A stretch of DNA of 64,000 bases from positions 6,529,166 to 6,593,165 of the forward strand of contig OY986967.1 of assembly GCA_963920575.1 (NCBI GenBank). Direction: 5' to 3'. The stretch is from Narthecium ossifragum (Eukaryota; Streptophyta; Magnoliopsida; Dioscoreales; Nartheciaceae). The notes under the pieces were generated by a model. That model did no database searches, was not told the DNA's origin, and saw nothing but the letters and a program-made list of their open reading frames with translations. Below, in pieces: positions 43,278 to 56,856 of this stretch (the first letter of the stretch is position 1; the number at the start of each line of letters is the position of its first letter). The position numbers were made by a program, and so were the translations under genes.

Positions 43278-45480
43278 TCCTAATACCCTAAATGGAAATC
43301 TCGTCTTGAGATTCGATAAAGATAGGGCTCGAAAACAGAAAAAGAAGCTACACTAGAAGACATGACAAAGGCTACCTCGAGAAGAAAACCACTGCGGAAA
43401 CTCCAGCCGCATGCACGCCTCGCGCTCCCAGGTCATCTCCTCGACGCCTCTGTGCCTCCACAATACCTTGACCAAGGGATTCGTCTTGCCCCGCAAGACG
43501 TGATTCCGCTAGTCAAGTACCTGAACCGGCTGCTCAACGAAACTCACATCTGTCTCAAGCTCGATGTCATCCAGACTGATGACATGACACGGGTCCGGGT
43601 GATACTTCCTCAACATCGACACATGGAATGTCCGGTGCATAGCTGACATGTGCTGAGGAAGATCCAGGTGGTAAGCTACCTCGCCAATCCTCTCTAGGAT
43701 CTCGAACGGCCCGACGAACCTCGGAGCCAACTTACCACCTTTGGCAAACATGACTAACCCTCTGTACGGCGATGCTCGCAGAAACACTCTGTCGCCAACT
43801 GCAAACTCCAAAGGTCATCGTCTCTGATATGCATAACTCTTCTGCCAGCTCTGAGACTTCAAAAGTCTCTGCCTGATCTGCACTAGCCTCTCTGATGACC
43901 GTCTGACAATGTGTGGACCGGTGAGTGGTGCCTCTCTAACTTCTGTCCAGCACACTGGGGAATGACATGGCCTACCAAACAACGCCTCGAAAGGTGCTAC
44001 TCGGAGACTGGACTGGTAGCTGTTGTTGTAGGCGAACTTCACCAAGGGAACGTGCTCCTCTCTGCTGCCTCCGGCATCGAGGACACACGCTCTCAGCATG
44101 TCCTCTAAGATCTGGATCATCCGCTCTGACTGCCCGTCTGTCTACGGAAGAAATGCCGTGCTGAAGGTCAGGAGTGTGCCAACTGCCTCCAGAAAACCTC
44201 GCCAGAACCTGCTGGTGAACCTGGGGTCACGGTCTGCCACTATAGACACTGGAACTCCATGTAGTCTGACCACCTATCTGACGTACAAACTGCCCAACCA
44301 GTCTGTCGAGTCTGTCGTCCGTATAGACAGGAAGTGCACCGATTTGGTCAATCGATCAACGATGACCCAAATCGCGTCATTCCCCCTAGGAGATCTCTGT
44401 AGCCCGGTCACGAAGTCCATCGTGATGTGCTCCTACTTCCAATCAGCTAGTGAAAGGGGCTGAAGTAACCCTGGAGTTCACTGGTGCTCTGCCTTGACCT
44501 TCTGACAGGTAAGGCAGCACGATACAAACTCCGTCACTGCCCTCTTCATCCCGCACCACCAGAACTGACATCGTAGGTCCTGGTACATCTTGGAGCCTCC
44601 GGGTTGAACTGCAAAACGAGAGTGATGAAACTCTCATAGGACGTCCTCTCGCAGAACTAGATCTGTCGGAACCGCTACTCTGCCTCTGAATCGTAGCCCC
44701 CCGTCTGACGAGTCTGTCCAGTCCCCGTCTGCGCCCTCTGTGCCTGCCGATGTGCGCTACTCTTCGAGCTTTGCATCACTGCGATGCGCCTCTATCACTC
44801 TGGCTAGAACCGTTGGTATACTCTGCACGGTGTAGAGAACACTGTTGGAACCCTGATCCTCGAACTCGAGCCTCAACTGGCAGACTGTCTCTAATACCTG
44901 CCACTGTCGTGCTGATAACCCTGCCACCGCTGCTGAGAGCCTGTCTGCTTCGTGTGTCCGCTACAATGTTTGCCTTACCAGGATGGTAATGCAACTCAAA
45001 ATTGTAGTCCTCCAGTAGCTCCATCCAGCGCCGCTGCCTCAGGTTGAGGTCACGTTGGGTGAAAACGTGCCTCAAACTCTTATGGTTTGAGAAGATTGAG
45101 AACTTCTCACCATAGAGGTGATGCCGCCAGGTCTTCAGGGTGAACACCACTGCTGCTAGCTCCAAGTCATGGGTCGGGAAGTTTCTCTCATGGTTTTTTC
45201 AGCTGACGAGAACCAAAGGCAATAACGTGTCTCTCCTGCATGAGGACAAACCTCAAACGCTCACCACTGACGTCGCAGTAGACAATGTAACCCACGCCTT
45301 GCTCGAAGACGATCAGTACCGGCGCACTAGTCAACCTCATCCTCAGCTACACAAAGGCTCGCTCACAAGCATCATCCCACACAAACAGGATGGCCTTCTA
45401 TGTCAGTCTGGACATCGGTCCGGCAACTCTGGAGAAGTCTCGCACGAACCATCTGTAGTATCCCGCCAGGCCTAGGAAAC
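43278..45480 (-). pseudogene. pol: Tekay pol fragment
   Basis: Reading the minus strand from 45480: RT/RH connection, RNase H (45165-44776, e.g. [16 protein letters not shown]), linker, integrase zinc region and core (44640-44160), DMLRACVLDAGGSREEHVPL (44120-43815), the integrase C-terminus (43811-43509) and a chromodomain-like end near 43380. There are stops between nearly every block. By eye it is about 85-90% identical to the 23054-32372 copy. Confidence 0.85.
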
Positions 45481-47154
45481 TCTATATTAAACATGATATA
45501 ATAATACGCAATTGAAGTAATTAACATTAATTACGGAAAAATGACAAATTCGGCGTAGAATTAACATTATACATGATCAATTCAACAGAAAGTAAAGGGG
45601 GTTCCAAAATTCATCTGGCAATGTTGTCCTCTGTTTGGCTCCCGATCCAAATGATCGGAAGTCCAGAACCGAGAAACTCAAACTCTCAACCACGTCGAAC
45701 ATTGAAATCAACAAACCGAATAGAGCAATGCCATCAAATCAACATCTCTATTCTTCAAGGAAATCAACTAGTGCTAAGAACAACCCATACATATCTAGCC
45801 AAAACCATGCATACATCTCGAGGAAACCCATGCAATGACATCAGACCCAAAGCGGGTTCTCATTAGTATATATGCAAACACATATCGTTCAAGGAACCCA
45901 AGGATCAGCAGTTGATTCGAAGAAAAATCAAGCTAAGGGTTCAAGAAGGATCTCGAGCATCCGACAACCCAAGAAGACCTGAAAGAACCCGTCGAAACAC
46001 CCAGCAAAGATCAATGACAAAAACCCAAACGCAAGGAGAGTGCTCTCGTCGAGCTCCAATAGAAATCCCAAATAGGAAAATGCATCTAAAATCCGGCAAG
46101 CCATCAGAGAATCCAAACATAGCATACTACGGCAGCTGGGGAAACAGAGCATGGCATTGCATAGCATGGCAGCAAGGGGAAAGCGAAGCATTGCAGCAAG
46201 GAACAGAGCAAAGCATAGCATCGAGGCTCGTGGCAAAAAGGAGAGAACGGAGAGAATGAATCCAGGGGGAAGGAAGATCCAAACCACGAATATGCATAAA
46301 TCCGAAGCACGGCATCGAAATCCAGCATAAACCAGAAAAAAAGGAAGCAATCTCATCACAATGGACCACCAATCCATAGTTCCAAACAATGGCAACAAAG
46401 AGAAGAGGTGATAGCATGATCCTAGGCTAACATACATCCCGATGGACAGCAAGTAGAGGAAACCACGAAAGCAACAAGGAATAAACCTAGAAATCCAAGC
46501 TATCATGCATCCAAGCAACCCTATTGGCCTAACCAGAGGTTAGGGTAGAAGTCCCTACCTTTCTAGACTGAGATCACTTCCACCCTTGTCTTCTCTGGTC
46601 ATGGTCGTCGTCTCTGATCTTCCGGCCACCTCGTTCCTCTCCAGCCGCGGTCGCCGCCACTATCACCAAGCACGCCGCGATCCTCCTCCAGCCATGGTAG
46701 TCACCGACGGTCTCTCCTCTGGCCGCGCATCTCTCTCTTCTCTCCCCGATTGCGTCGCCGCCTCACTCTCTCTCTCTCTATCGGGCAGAATAGTGCCGTA
46801 ACGCGAGAATAGGGAACTTAAAGGGGTTCTTATATATGATCGGGTTAACATTAGATCATGGCCATCCAATCAGCCAGATCTGATCCTAACCGCTCAAATC
46901 TCGATCCTTATGATCGAACTCAGATCCTCCGATCTAGAGAACTCCTAATGGTCTAATCAAACACATACATCATTACAAGGCCGTATGTGCGCTATGCGTG
47001 TGTGAAACCAGCTCCGCCAAGCGTAATTTACCAAATTACCCTTGGAGTTGCAACGATCAAGGGAGATCACGAAGCAAGGCCAACCAGGCCAAACCAACCG
47101 AACCAGACCCTCGACCCATGCGGTTGGACCGGGTTGGAGGTACGGGTCCTCACA
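45481..47154 (-). mobile_element. LTR fragment of a different Tekay-like subfamily
   Basis: It begins abruptly after the pol fragment (ctatattaaacatg) and ends GGTCCTCACA like the other LTRs. The interior differs: a GC-rich block at 46600-46790 (an untranslated R-region type sequence) and TATATAA (minus) at 46829-46836. It has no GATCGATC array upstream of that TATA, unlike the neighbouring LTRs. Confidence 0.7.
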
Positions 47155-47333
47155 GTTGCAATGATGTAATGAATGATATGATAAATAGTTCATGATCGAC
47201 CACTATATCTATTCTTTCTCATTTTGAGTGCTCAAAGATCCCAAAAGATCTCCAAATAAATGTAGAACATCAAATATATGGTAAAAACTCCGTGCCAAAC
47301 AATAAATGTGGTGTGCCAAACATCTAAAATTCC

Positions 47334-47390
47334 GTGCCGGTGGCAAGTTCCGAGCCGACCAGGGATCGGCTCGGCACGTGCCACCGGCAC
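47334..47390. repeat. Strong GC-rich fold-back
   Basis: GTGCCGGTGGCA at 47334 pairs with TGCCACCGGCAC ending at 47390, and the inner arms CCGAGCCGA / TCGGCTCGG extend the stem around a ~7 bp loop. It lies in an otherwise anonymous AT-rich 240 bp (47155-47394), just before a Copia pol fragment. Confidence 0.85.
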
Positions 47391-47394
47391 GACA

Positions 47395-49233
47395 ATCCTT
47401 GGTATGCTATCCTTTTTTACGAGACTACTCGACACATAAATTATCTCTTAAAAGTGCTATAGTGTCTCTCATAAAGGTTTTCGTTGTCTTGATGGAGCCA
47501 CTCATTGTGTCTATATCACCAGGCGCGCCTGATTTGATGAGCACATTTTTCCCTTTGCTGATTCATCATCACGTATACCACCTCCAACTAATGATTTTCT
47601 CTCATTTTTAGAACCTATGATTCTTATCTCTGGTCGTCCAATTTCTCCATCTGCAAGTCCCACATCTAATCCGTCGCACACATCCACTCGATCCACGTAC
47701 ACCTTGTATTAGTTGTGATGTTGATCAACCACTACTACATTCTTCTTCGTTGATAGATGCAGGTGCTACCAACATTGATCCACATGAACATGTGACCTCT
47801 TGAGCTGACATCATCACTTGGTGTTTCTCATGATTCTTCTCACTCTGATGGTGCTGCACACATGCCTCCTCAAGTCTCTTCCTCATCTAGTTTGCGGGGA
47901 CCTCATCCTATGATTACAGATCAAGGGCTGGAATTTTTAAGCCCAAATCTTCAGCTTATGCCTGCAGTGTTCCCGAATCTCCTTTACTCCATGCCCTATT
48001 AGCTGTGAAAGAACCTCGAGGATACAAGAGTGCACTCAAGCATCCTGAGTGGGTTATGGCAATGGATGATGAACTTAGAGTCATTGCTCGAAATTTTACA
48101 TGGGATCTTTTTCCTCGACCTATCAACAATAATGTAGTTGGGTCTCGCTGGGTTTTCAGAACCAAGTATCACACTAATGGTTCCATTGATCGGCTTAAAG
48201 CTTGTCTCATTGCTCAGGGATATACTCAACTTTGCGAAACCTTCAGTCTTGTTGTTAAGGCCTCTACTGTTCGAGTGGTTCTCTCTTTGGCTGTTGCAAA
48301 TAATTGGCCTTTACACCAATTAGATGTCAACAATGCCTTCCTCAATGGTTTTTTGCAAAAGGAAGTTTATATAAAGCAACCCCCTGATTATGTTGATCCT
48401 CAACGTCCAAATCATGTTTGTAAATTACACAAAGCTCTTTATGGACTAAATCAAGCTCGCCAAGAATGGTTTCATCACTTTAGCTCCTTCTTGTTTCAGT
48501 TCAGGTTTAGCTATTGCCGTTCGTTCGGATCCATCTTTGTTTGTGTGCTTCTTGCCTTGTGGGTTGATCTACTTACTACTTTACGTTGACGATATTGTCA
48601 TTACCAGCAACAATTTCACTCTCTTGGATGAGTTCATTAATCGTCATGGCACTGAATTTGCTATGAAGGACTTAGCGAAGTTAAATTACTTTCTCGAGTT
48701 AGAAGTTCACCGTAACTCTTCCGAACTATTTCTTAGCCAAGTGAAGTATGCTCATGATATATTATCATGAGCCCAGCTTCTTGGCTGCAAGCCTGTCAGC
48801 ACTCCCATGGTTTTCTCTCACTATCTCACAGAGAAAGGACAATCTTGTCCAGATCCAACGCTTTACATGTCATTGGTTGGTGCCTTGCAATATTTAACTA
48901 TTACTCGACCCGACATTGTGCATGCTATCAATTCTGTAAGTCAATTTATGCACTCCCCTACAGATCTGCATTTTCAGGCCGTAAATCGCATTTTGCGTTA
49001 TGTCAAAGGGACTTCTTCCTTTGGTTTGTACTTTTCCTCGAGTACTGCCCATAACTTGATGGCTTTTTCCGATGCGGATTGGGCGGGTTGCCCATACACC
49101 CGTTGTTCTACTTCTTCTTACGCAATTTATCTCAGTGATAATTTGGTTTCATGGAGTGCCAAGAAACAGCCGACGGTATCTCGCTCAAGTTCCAAGTCCG
49201 AGTATCATGCCTTGGCGCTTGCAGCATCCGAAG
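47395..49233 (+). pseudogene. pol: Copia pol fragment (integrase end, RT, RNase H)
   Basis: The plus strand encodes the integrase C-terminal core end (CYPFLRDYSTHKLSLKS at ~47407), the linker, RVT_2-type RT (SRWVFRTKYHTNGSIDRLKA, QLDVNNAFLNGFLQKEVYIK, 48005-48540), YVDDIV after a frameshift near 48535, and RNase H (AFSDADWAGC, STSSYAIYLSDNLVSWSAKK) to 49233. Further breaks are a 1 bp deletion near 47912 and a TGA near 48768. It is a different Copia lineage from the elements at 430-16667. No LTRs or duplication are attached, and it ends against a Tekay LTR piece. Confidence 0.85.
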
Positions 49234-50952
49234 TAAAGTTCGTTTGCCTATAAAGCGGACGCAACCTTCTTCCTTAAATCCCTTTTGAAATCCGCCGTCT
49301 TGAGCTCAGATCTGGCTGGATTTTGAAGAGATTGAGGACGATCCAAGGCCTAGCAGTTGGGATTGAAGCTGCTCTTTGCTAGGTAGGGATCCTACCTACG
49401 TTCTTCTTGGTTTTCTGATAGTTTTGAGTTGTTTGTGACTTCTTTTTCTTAGATCTTGCTACATGCTTGATGGTTTTTAGCATCGTTACCGGTTTGGACT
49501 CGTGATCCTTCGTACTACTAGATCCCAAGGTTTTGTGGGATTTGGTAGAGTTTTCCGGTGGTATTTCTCGCCGTCCAGTGGCCGGAGAACCCCTCAGGAT
49601 CGATCATTTTGGAGGAATGACCGATCTTCATGGGTTGATCATGTCTAGCCCGTGAAGGATCGATCACTTGTTTGGAGGTGATCGATCATGTTCCGTGGCT
49701 AGCATGGGTAAGCCCTTGGTCACGAAAGTGATCGATCTTCCCGGGAAGATCGATCCTTGGTAGTTGACAGGGGCTGGTTTCTCCCTTTTATGAGGGTGAT
49801 TGATCCTTCCTCTAGGAAGGATCGATCCCTTGTATGGCAGGGGAGGTTTTTCAATGGTTTTTTACCCGCGGGGCTTTGCCTGTAGTTTTTCTTTACTGGT
49901 TATGAACTGGTACATACTATTAAGCATGTTAACCCCATATTAGGGGTAGTCATGAACCAGGAGAGTGATGACTCCTGGGATGTTTAGAATAAGTGGGCGA
50001 GTAGCCCTACTGCTTTCCATAGCCTTGCATGTGGGCGTGCACCGAGGGCCTTTATCTGTGTGGTATACCTTTTGTTGTTTGCCGATCTGCTTCCCGATGC
50101 AGGTTGGTAGTGAACTGGTTGGCAGTTGGTGGTATACCACTGCAGCAGTTCCAGACCTTAATATATGTTCACCACCCCGGGCCGGTAGAGTGCCGAGCCC
50201 AGACCTTGTTTATGTTATCATTGCATTTGCTGCATACTTAACTGTTGTATATGCGTGTGTTCATAGCATGCATTGTTTGTGCATTAGTTGCATAAGGTTA
50301 GGGCGTGGGCGATCTGTGGGTCGCTGTCCCGAGCCTTAGAAGCTCGGATTTATCCTTAGGACCGGGGTTGGGTAGCTTGCTCCTGGTTTGAATTGTGGTG
50401 TATAGTCGAATTCGAGGATAGGCCTAGATGACTGGTACACCTGTTGATTGATCATGTTTAGTGGTCGTGTCGGCCTCGAGCCAGATGTTGAGGGTGCAAC
50501 CGGTGTCGGTTCTTGTTCTTTGGGGGCGGTGGGGGTTAGTCCGGCCCAGACAGTGTTTGTTCCTGCCCGCGGAGGCGACCAGTATGGGCCAAGTCCGTTT
50601 GGGTAACCATAGCTGGAAGCCCATAGCAGTGGCGATCAGTGTGGGCCCAGTCCGTTTTGGGTGACTACAGCTGGAACCCTGCAACACTAGGTGTATCTAG
50701 GATGGGCCCAGTCCTTTGGGGTGACCATGTTTGGGTATGCCTAGGGACACCGGCAAAGGGTTATGGGACCGTTGCTGCACACCCAAGTCTGGGTTTGGTG
50801 CGACACTGTTGTGTTTCCCTCTTTCTTCTGTGTGTCATAGTGTAGTTTCCCTACTGAGCTTGGTGCTCACTCCTACCCGGGCTGTGTTTTGCAGATGCAG
50901 GCGTTAGCTCCTCTTCGGTGGCCCCTACAGAGCAGTTGGTTGGGGCGCGACA
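49234..50952 (+). mobile_element. Truncated Tekay-type LTR, plus orientation
   Basis: Homology starts at the TATA region (cctataaagcgg, ~49250) and runs to the normal terminus GGGGCGCGACA at 50952, so U3 is missing. GATCGATC clusters at 49595-49830 correspond to the transcribed-part cluster of other copies. Confidence 0.85.
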
Positions 50953-51840
50953 CAGGGAATCTCACTAACATGCTCAACCTCATTATGATCAATGCAAGTA
51001 GGCACCACATCATCATTCAACACATCAGGTAAAACAGGCAATTCCAGACAATAATCGTCATCATCACTAAAAAAATTGGCTTCTAAGGTATGATCGAAAT
51101 ACATATAAGACCCACTTTCATTAGGTATGCATTCATCAATATCACATTCAGGAATATTTTTTCCATGGGCTGGTAAAATATTGTCAATAATTGCATGATT
51201 CGGCAAAGCATTAAAACACATCTTATAATGACATGTATCATTATCATTAAAAATATAAGTATCACAAGCATTGTCATTGCAAACAGGAGGAACAAAATCA
51301 TTCACATAATTATCATATGAATCCACCATACAAGCTAGTTGTCCGATTTGTGTCTCCAGTTTAGTAATGGATTGGGTATTAGAATTACACTGGTTCTCTA
51401 TTCTCGACACACAATTCTAAATTCTGGACAGTTCACTTGTCAGATCATGTCTTATTCTATTAACATTTTCATTCATGGCAATCATAGCTGTAAGGAGGGA
51501 ACTTAATGTTGATTCAAAGGTGGATTAGGCTGGAGGGGCTGAAGTTGTATTCTGTGGATAACGTGGAGGATATTGTTGTTCAAAACTATGTGTAGAATTT
51601 TCGACTAGTGTTTTTATATTCAATGGTTGAACGTTAGGAAGTTGATAATCTTCGAATTGTCAACTAGGGTATGTATGGTCTCTAGAATCCGGATTATAAG
51701 AATAGGAATGTGAATTATATGCTGGATTTGAGAAACCATATGTGTCATTATTGTAAGCGGGTCCATAACCAAAAGGCAAATCGTCATTCGACATGGCACC
51801 CGTGGCATATAAAAATTGGCCATGCATTAGAAATCACAAA
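50953..51840 (-). pseudogene. Athila-type gag fragment
   Basis: The minus strand encodes a Tyr/Asn/Ser/Pro-rich region (YGPAYNNDTYGFSNPAYNSH), then LLTAMIAMNENVNRI and SITKLETQIGQLA (the gag 'KLE.QIGQLA' motif of Athila relatives), and an acidic Asp/Asn-rich tail. Stops occur near 51660, 51535 and 51420. The rest of gag would lie beyond the nested solo LTR. Confidence 0.75.
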
Positions 51841-51854
51841 AATAAGGATCACAC

Positions 51855-53731
51855 TAATGAGTGTATGAAAGTGCACTCTGAACAGTCTTATAACCATCTC
51901 AATTGCTAGATTATTATCCTTAATCAACATCTTTAGTACTTTTTTTTATATCTACATGTTGCTTCACACAGTTATTTGAAAAATGCAGGAAATTGGAGCT
52001 AAAATAAGTTGAAAAGATTACATGGGTCAACTTGGAAGATTAAACTGTATCTGATCATGAAGAACCAGATGATGCGCCATACACTATTTTAAAGTTCTTG
52101 AAGGCTAGTTTCTGGAGAATTTTACGGTTCACGATTCCGTGTTTTCTAGAAGAAATTACGGCATTTTTAGCATTAATGGTGCAGTCTGAGTGGCAAAAGA
52201 GAAAATACACAGGACAAATGATCGATCACCTTCCACTAAAAAGATCGATCATTTATGTGAAAGAGCGTCATACTTTAAAGGATAGATCACCTCCCTTACA
52301 ATGATCGATCATTTTATGCTGACAGAGAGTTGACGGAGAGCTAGTTTCAAGAAGATCGATCCTTTGCCCTATGAAGATCGATCTTAGTCGGGGCGACCCA
52401 GGTTACGGAAAATGAGAAAGAATACAGTTTCATTGACTGGTAGGAAAATATTCAGAAAATATTCCCTGGAAGTCTAAATATTCTTCAATTTTAATACATG
52501 ATAGAACGCTCAGAGATCTACAACTTTTCTGTTAGACATTTTGTGAGATTCTAGATGGTGTGATAGCAGATTTGAAGAATAGATGAAGTAACATAAGCTG
52601 GAAAACTGTTCTATCGAAGCTGAGACGAATATACGTCAAATATTCTGGATAACTCCAAATATTATGAAATATTCGGGATCTGGCAGAAGACTACCTAATC
52701 TACAACTTTCATGTTGAACAAGTTTCCAAATTCCGGGTGGATTGGACCCAGTTGCGACCAGAATAAACTGTCAGGATTAATTCAGGAAATCCCAGTATCA
52801 CCAGAAGTCCAACTCAACTAAAACCCTAATTTCGGGAGTTCCCCTATATATATGGTTATTTAATCTGAAATTTGGCCGCTCCCAAGGGGGTTTTCTAAAG
52901 AGCTTTTGTGAGAAAAAAACAAGGAAGAAGATGAAAGAATCTCCATCCATGGCCGAGTAATCCGCGGGCATGGCAGACGAATGACCTAGCGAGGATTAGG
53001 GTTTCTTCTTCATCATGGTTCATAGTTTTAATCTTTATTGTTAAACTCTTTTCTATGTATTGAATCTTCAAAGATTAATTTCAGATTATAGATTTCTATG
53101 TGGATGATTAATATTATGAATCCAGTCATGCTTCTTTCATAATCTTATAATCCCATAGTTTTATCTATTGTTTATCTACTTTATCTCTTGAAATCTTTGC
53201 TATTCATTGCCGATTGTGAGAGTTTGTATCGTGTATTCTTAGAGATCTGGTAAGATAGAGCTAGGGCTTTTTTCCGATGAACTTTTGCTATACGTTGCCT
53301 GTAGTGACAGCCGATATCGTAAATTCTTAGGTTTTGGTAGGATGAAGTTAGAGCAATAAAAGGAAGAAACAATCGTAGGAAGAGACATTTATATATTTTA
53401 TTAGGTTTGTAGTTCCATATCTTTCGGTTACGGTGATTGGGATGTGAATCCCTTAACTGAGTATTATATGAACCATTGATGAGAAGAGAAGAACCCAAAT
53501 CCGAGTGAAGTGATTCCTGAAGCCTAGCCTCAACCAAATCTTGATTTCTTTCGTTAATTTTATTTTACCGTTACATCTTCAATTTACTTTCTTAAATTCT
53601 ACACTCTTGATTGTTTTTGATATATTGTTATATGTGTTTATGGATCTTTCTTGATTGTCTCTCTGTGGTTCGATATCTCTTTTGTTGTACTGCACCACGA
53701 CCGCTGTGCGAGACACATTTGAGCGACATCA
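51855..53731 (+). mobile_element. Solo LTR of an Athila-like family
   Basis: It starts TAATGAGTGTATGAAAG and ends GAGCGACATCA, like the LTRs of the 22098-37542 element but longer (1,877 bp). Flanks CACAC (left) and CATAC (right) look like a duplication with one change. GATCGATC sites at 52215-52385 lie upstream of a 'cctatatatatgg' TATA at ~52850. Confidence 0.8.
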
Positions 53732-54119
53732 CATACAAAAGATAAGAAATACAAACAGTGGGCTGATCCAAGAGACGACCGTCGCTAATATGTGCATTAT
53801 AGCGACTTGCAGAAGTGACTCAAACAACTACTGAAAATAAAAATTTTCAAAGTTCAAAAACTTACCTCGCTATGTCGCGTGGCCGATTGATCGGTCCTTG
53901 GGATGATAGATCGGTGGTATGGCCGATCGATCGATTGTCCGAGTTGGGTAAATTCCTACGTCCGAGAAAATTCTAATTCTAGCAGCCACTACATAAAAAA
54001 AATTTGTCAGGAAAATCCTAAAAAGTGTAAAATCAAGTAAACGAAAAATAAGTAAAGGAAAAATCTAACTAAGCCCAGAAAAAGAGTAAGACGAAAATCA
54101 ATCAACAATCCGTCGAAAG

Positions 54120-54137
54120 TCCCCGGCAACGGCTCCA
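54120..54137 (-). other. Primer-binding site, tRNA-Asp type
   Basis: On the minus strand this reads TGGAGCCGTTGCCGGGGA, two changes from the Athila consensus, 5 bp inside the LTR. Confidence 0.85.
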
Positions 54138-54565
54138 AAAATTGATGTGTTGCGAACGTGTCGTTAAGACATTGCAAACTCAATCAAATAATAAATTTAT
54201 AATCCTTATTTAATCACTACACTATTAGGTAGAATAGCGGTGAAGTCCGGAGTCGAACCATAAGGAATTTACCAGGAAAGATTGAAATCAATTCTCAAAA
54301 CTTTAAACCTAAGCAAAAGAAGCAATGATAAGTTTGAATTAATCTAAAACTATCTAAGGAAAGTAATTAAAAGTGACGAATTCGAATCAATGGATAAGTG
54401 ACTTAGGAATAACTAATTCCGCGCTAGTTTTGCCTTCAATCTTCTATAGTTATCCTCTAGTTCTCTTCTCTAAATATTATGGATCCACATCTTCTTAAGC
54501 TTACATGCATATCTAAAATAAGGTAAGTGTTTTCTAAAGACATATTTTATCTTCGATTAGCATAG

Positions 54566-56856
54566 TGTCGCGCCCCGACCCGTGAAAGCCCAACCGGGCC
54601 GGGCGACGCGAACCGGAACCTAATGAAATGCGAAAAAATTGGCGAGGATTCCCTCTAACCTATTGGTTTTCCTAGAAATTCACCATCAAGACACCCTCAA
54701 TTTAAATAACAAAAATTTAAACAATCTCGAACCCATGATTACAAATCCAAAAGAGTTTAATATACATATCCTCGGAGAGGGAAAGATTCAAATACAATAT
54801 ATAACACTCCCGTAGGAGACTAACTAACAATGGGTTTAAAGCAGTAAAAGATCGCCACCTCTCAGACTCCGCCTGGCACCGCCGCACCACCGACCAACTA
54901 CCCGGTAGGGGCCACCGAAGAGGAGCTAGCGCCTGCACCTGCAAAACGTAGCCCGGGTAGGAGTGAGCAACTAAGCTCAGCATGGAAATTATACTACGAT
55001 ACACAGAAGGAAGAGGGAAACACAACAGTGTCGCCCTCAAGTAAGACCTTGATATATACAGAGGTCCCACAACCCTACCGCGTGTCCCTGAGGCCAACGA
55101 TCATGGTCTTCCAGAAGAACTGGTCCCATGATAGGTCGCACTCAGTAAGCGAAAACCAACACTGCTGGCTCACAAGCAGAGAAACGGCACTGCAGGTGGG
55201 AAATGACACCGCTGAGTAGGCAACCCCTCAACTCAAGAGTCATCACAGTGGGAAACCGGCTACACCTCAGCATCCGACTCGAGGCCGACACGACCTTTAC
55301 AATCATCAAGCAACATGTGTACCAGTAACTGTACACCACAATTCAAACCGGGTCCAAACTACCCAACCCCGGTCCTAGGGCTAAATCCGAGCTTCCAAGC
55401 CTCGGGACGGCGACCCACAGATCGCCCACGCCCTAACCATGCAACTAATGCACAACAGAGATGCATGCGATGAACATACGCACAGAGAACAGTTAAGTAT
55501 GCAATAGTATGTGATGATAGCATAACACGGTCTGGGCTCGGCACACTGCCGGCCCTGGGTGGTGAATATGTATTTAAGGTCTGGAACTGCTACAGTGGTA
55601 CACCACCAACTGCCAGCTAGTTCACCAGCAACTTACATCGGGAAGCAGCCCCGCAAACAACAGAGACAAACCACGCAGGTAATAGCCCTCGGTGCACGCC
55701 GGCATGCAAGGCTATGGAAAGCTATAGGGCCACTCACCAACTTATTCTAAACACCCAGGAATCATCACTCTCCTGGTTCACCACTGCCCCTATTATGGGG
55801 CTAGCATGCTTAAGAGTATGTACAAGGTATAAAGCTGTAAGAAATATGTACATACAAAGCCCCACGGGCAAAACCAAGAAAATCCCTCTCTGTCCTCAAA
55901 TTCCAAGCGACAGAGAGTTTCCTTCCCCGTCGAGCCAAGATGATCGATCCTTCCTCCCAGGAAGATCGATCATCATTGTGATAGAGAGCACCCTTCTTAT
56001 CGCACCGAGGAAGATCGATCCTTCCTCCCAGGAAGATCGATCCTCCTCGCGACAATGGCATTCCATGCTACCCAAGGCACATGATCGATCATCTCCAACC
56101 AGATGATCGATCCTTCATCGGGTTTAGCATGACCAACACTGAAGGATTGATCTTTCTCCAAGAAAGATCGATCTTGTTGGGTTTTCCGGCGAATCTCCGG
56201 CGAGAAATACAGTCGGAAAACTCCAACAAATCCCACAAAACCTTTGGATCTGGTAGTACGAGGGATCACGAGTCCAAAACCTGTGAAAATACTACAAACT
56301 AACAAGCATGCATCAAGATCTAAGCAAAAGAAGATCACAACCAACTCAAAACTCACAAAACCGAAAAAGAAACGTAGGTAGGATCCCTACCTAGGCTAGA
56401 GCAGCTTCAATCCCAGCTACAAGGCCTTGGATCGTCCGAAATCTCCTCAAAATCTGGCACCTCTGAGCTCAAGAACGCGGATTTCAAAAGGGATTCAAGG
56501 AAGAGGGTTACATCCGTTTTATAGACAAACGAACCGACCTATGAATAATCGATCTTTCCCTAAGGAAAGATCGATCATTCATGACGATCGCGCCTTGACT
56601 TTCTGGCATTAGAAGATCGATCTTCTAGTAAGGAAAGATCGATCCTTTAGGTGAAGAAAGCTAGACTTGGGCTAAAACTTAAGCCCAAGCCCGGATCTTT
56701 CGATCCCGGGTCCACCTAACTGTTCTAATCAAACACTAGCACAACCACGGTCAGTGTGTGCACACGCGGGTGTGAAACAAACCAACAAGGTGTAATTTAC
56801 CCAATTGCCCTTGCGGTCTACAACGATCCACAGGGGTAGAGAGGCAGGTCCTCACA
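54566..56856 (-). mobile_element. Solo Tekay-type LTR with perfect duplication
   Basis: It is 2,291 bp, TGTCGCG...TCCTCACA, flanked by CATAG on both sides (54561-54565, 56857-56861). This is the product of recombination between the LTRs of a full element inserted into the Athila-like LTR. TATA (minus) is at 56517-56523, with palindromes at 56545-56650 upstream and 55935-56175 downstream. Confidence 0.93.

Larger units (their letters stand above)
41067..45480 (-). mobile_element. Truncated Tekay-type element (3' LTR plus part of pol)
   Basis: LTR 41067-43277 (TGTCGCG...TCCTCACA) is followed on the plus strand by the end of pol: chromodomain, integrase, RNase H and a bit of RT on the minus strand. 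It stops abruptly at 45480 in the RT-RH connection (FLGLAG). There is no matching duplication at the left flank (CCATG) and right (GTTGC at 47155). Gag, PBS and a same-family 5' LTR are missing. Confidence 0.85.

Noticed and set aside
41061..47159. A complete Tekay element 41067-47154 with LTRs at both ends
   Set aside because: The two LTRs are of different subfamilies, pol is cut off at 45480, and flanking bases CCATG and GTTGC are not a target duplication.
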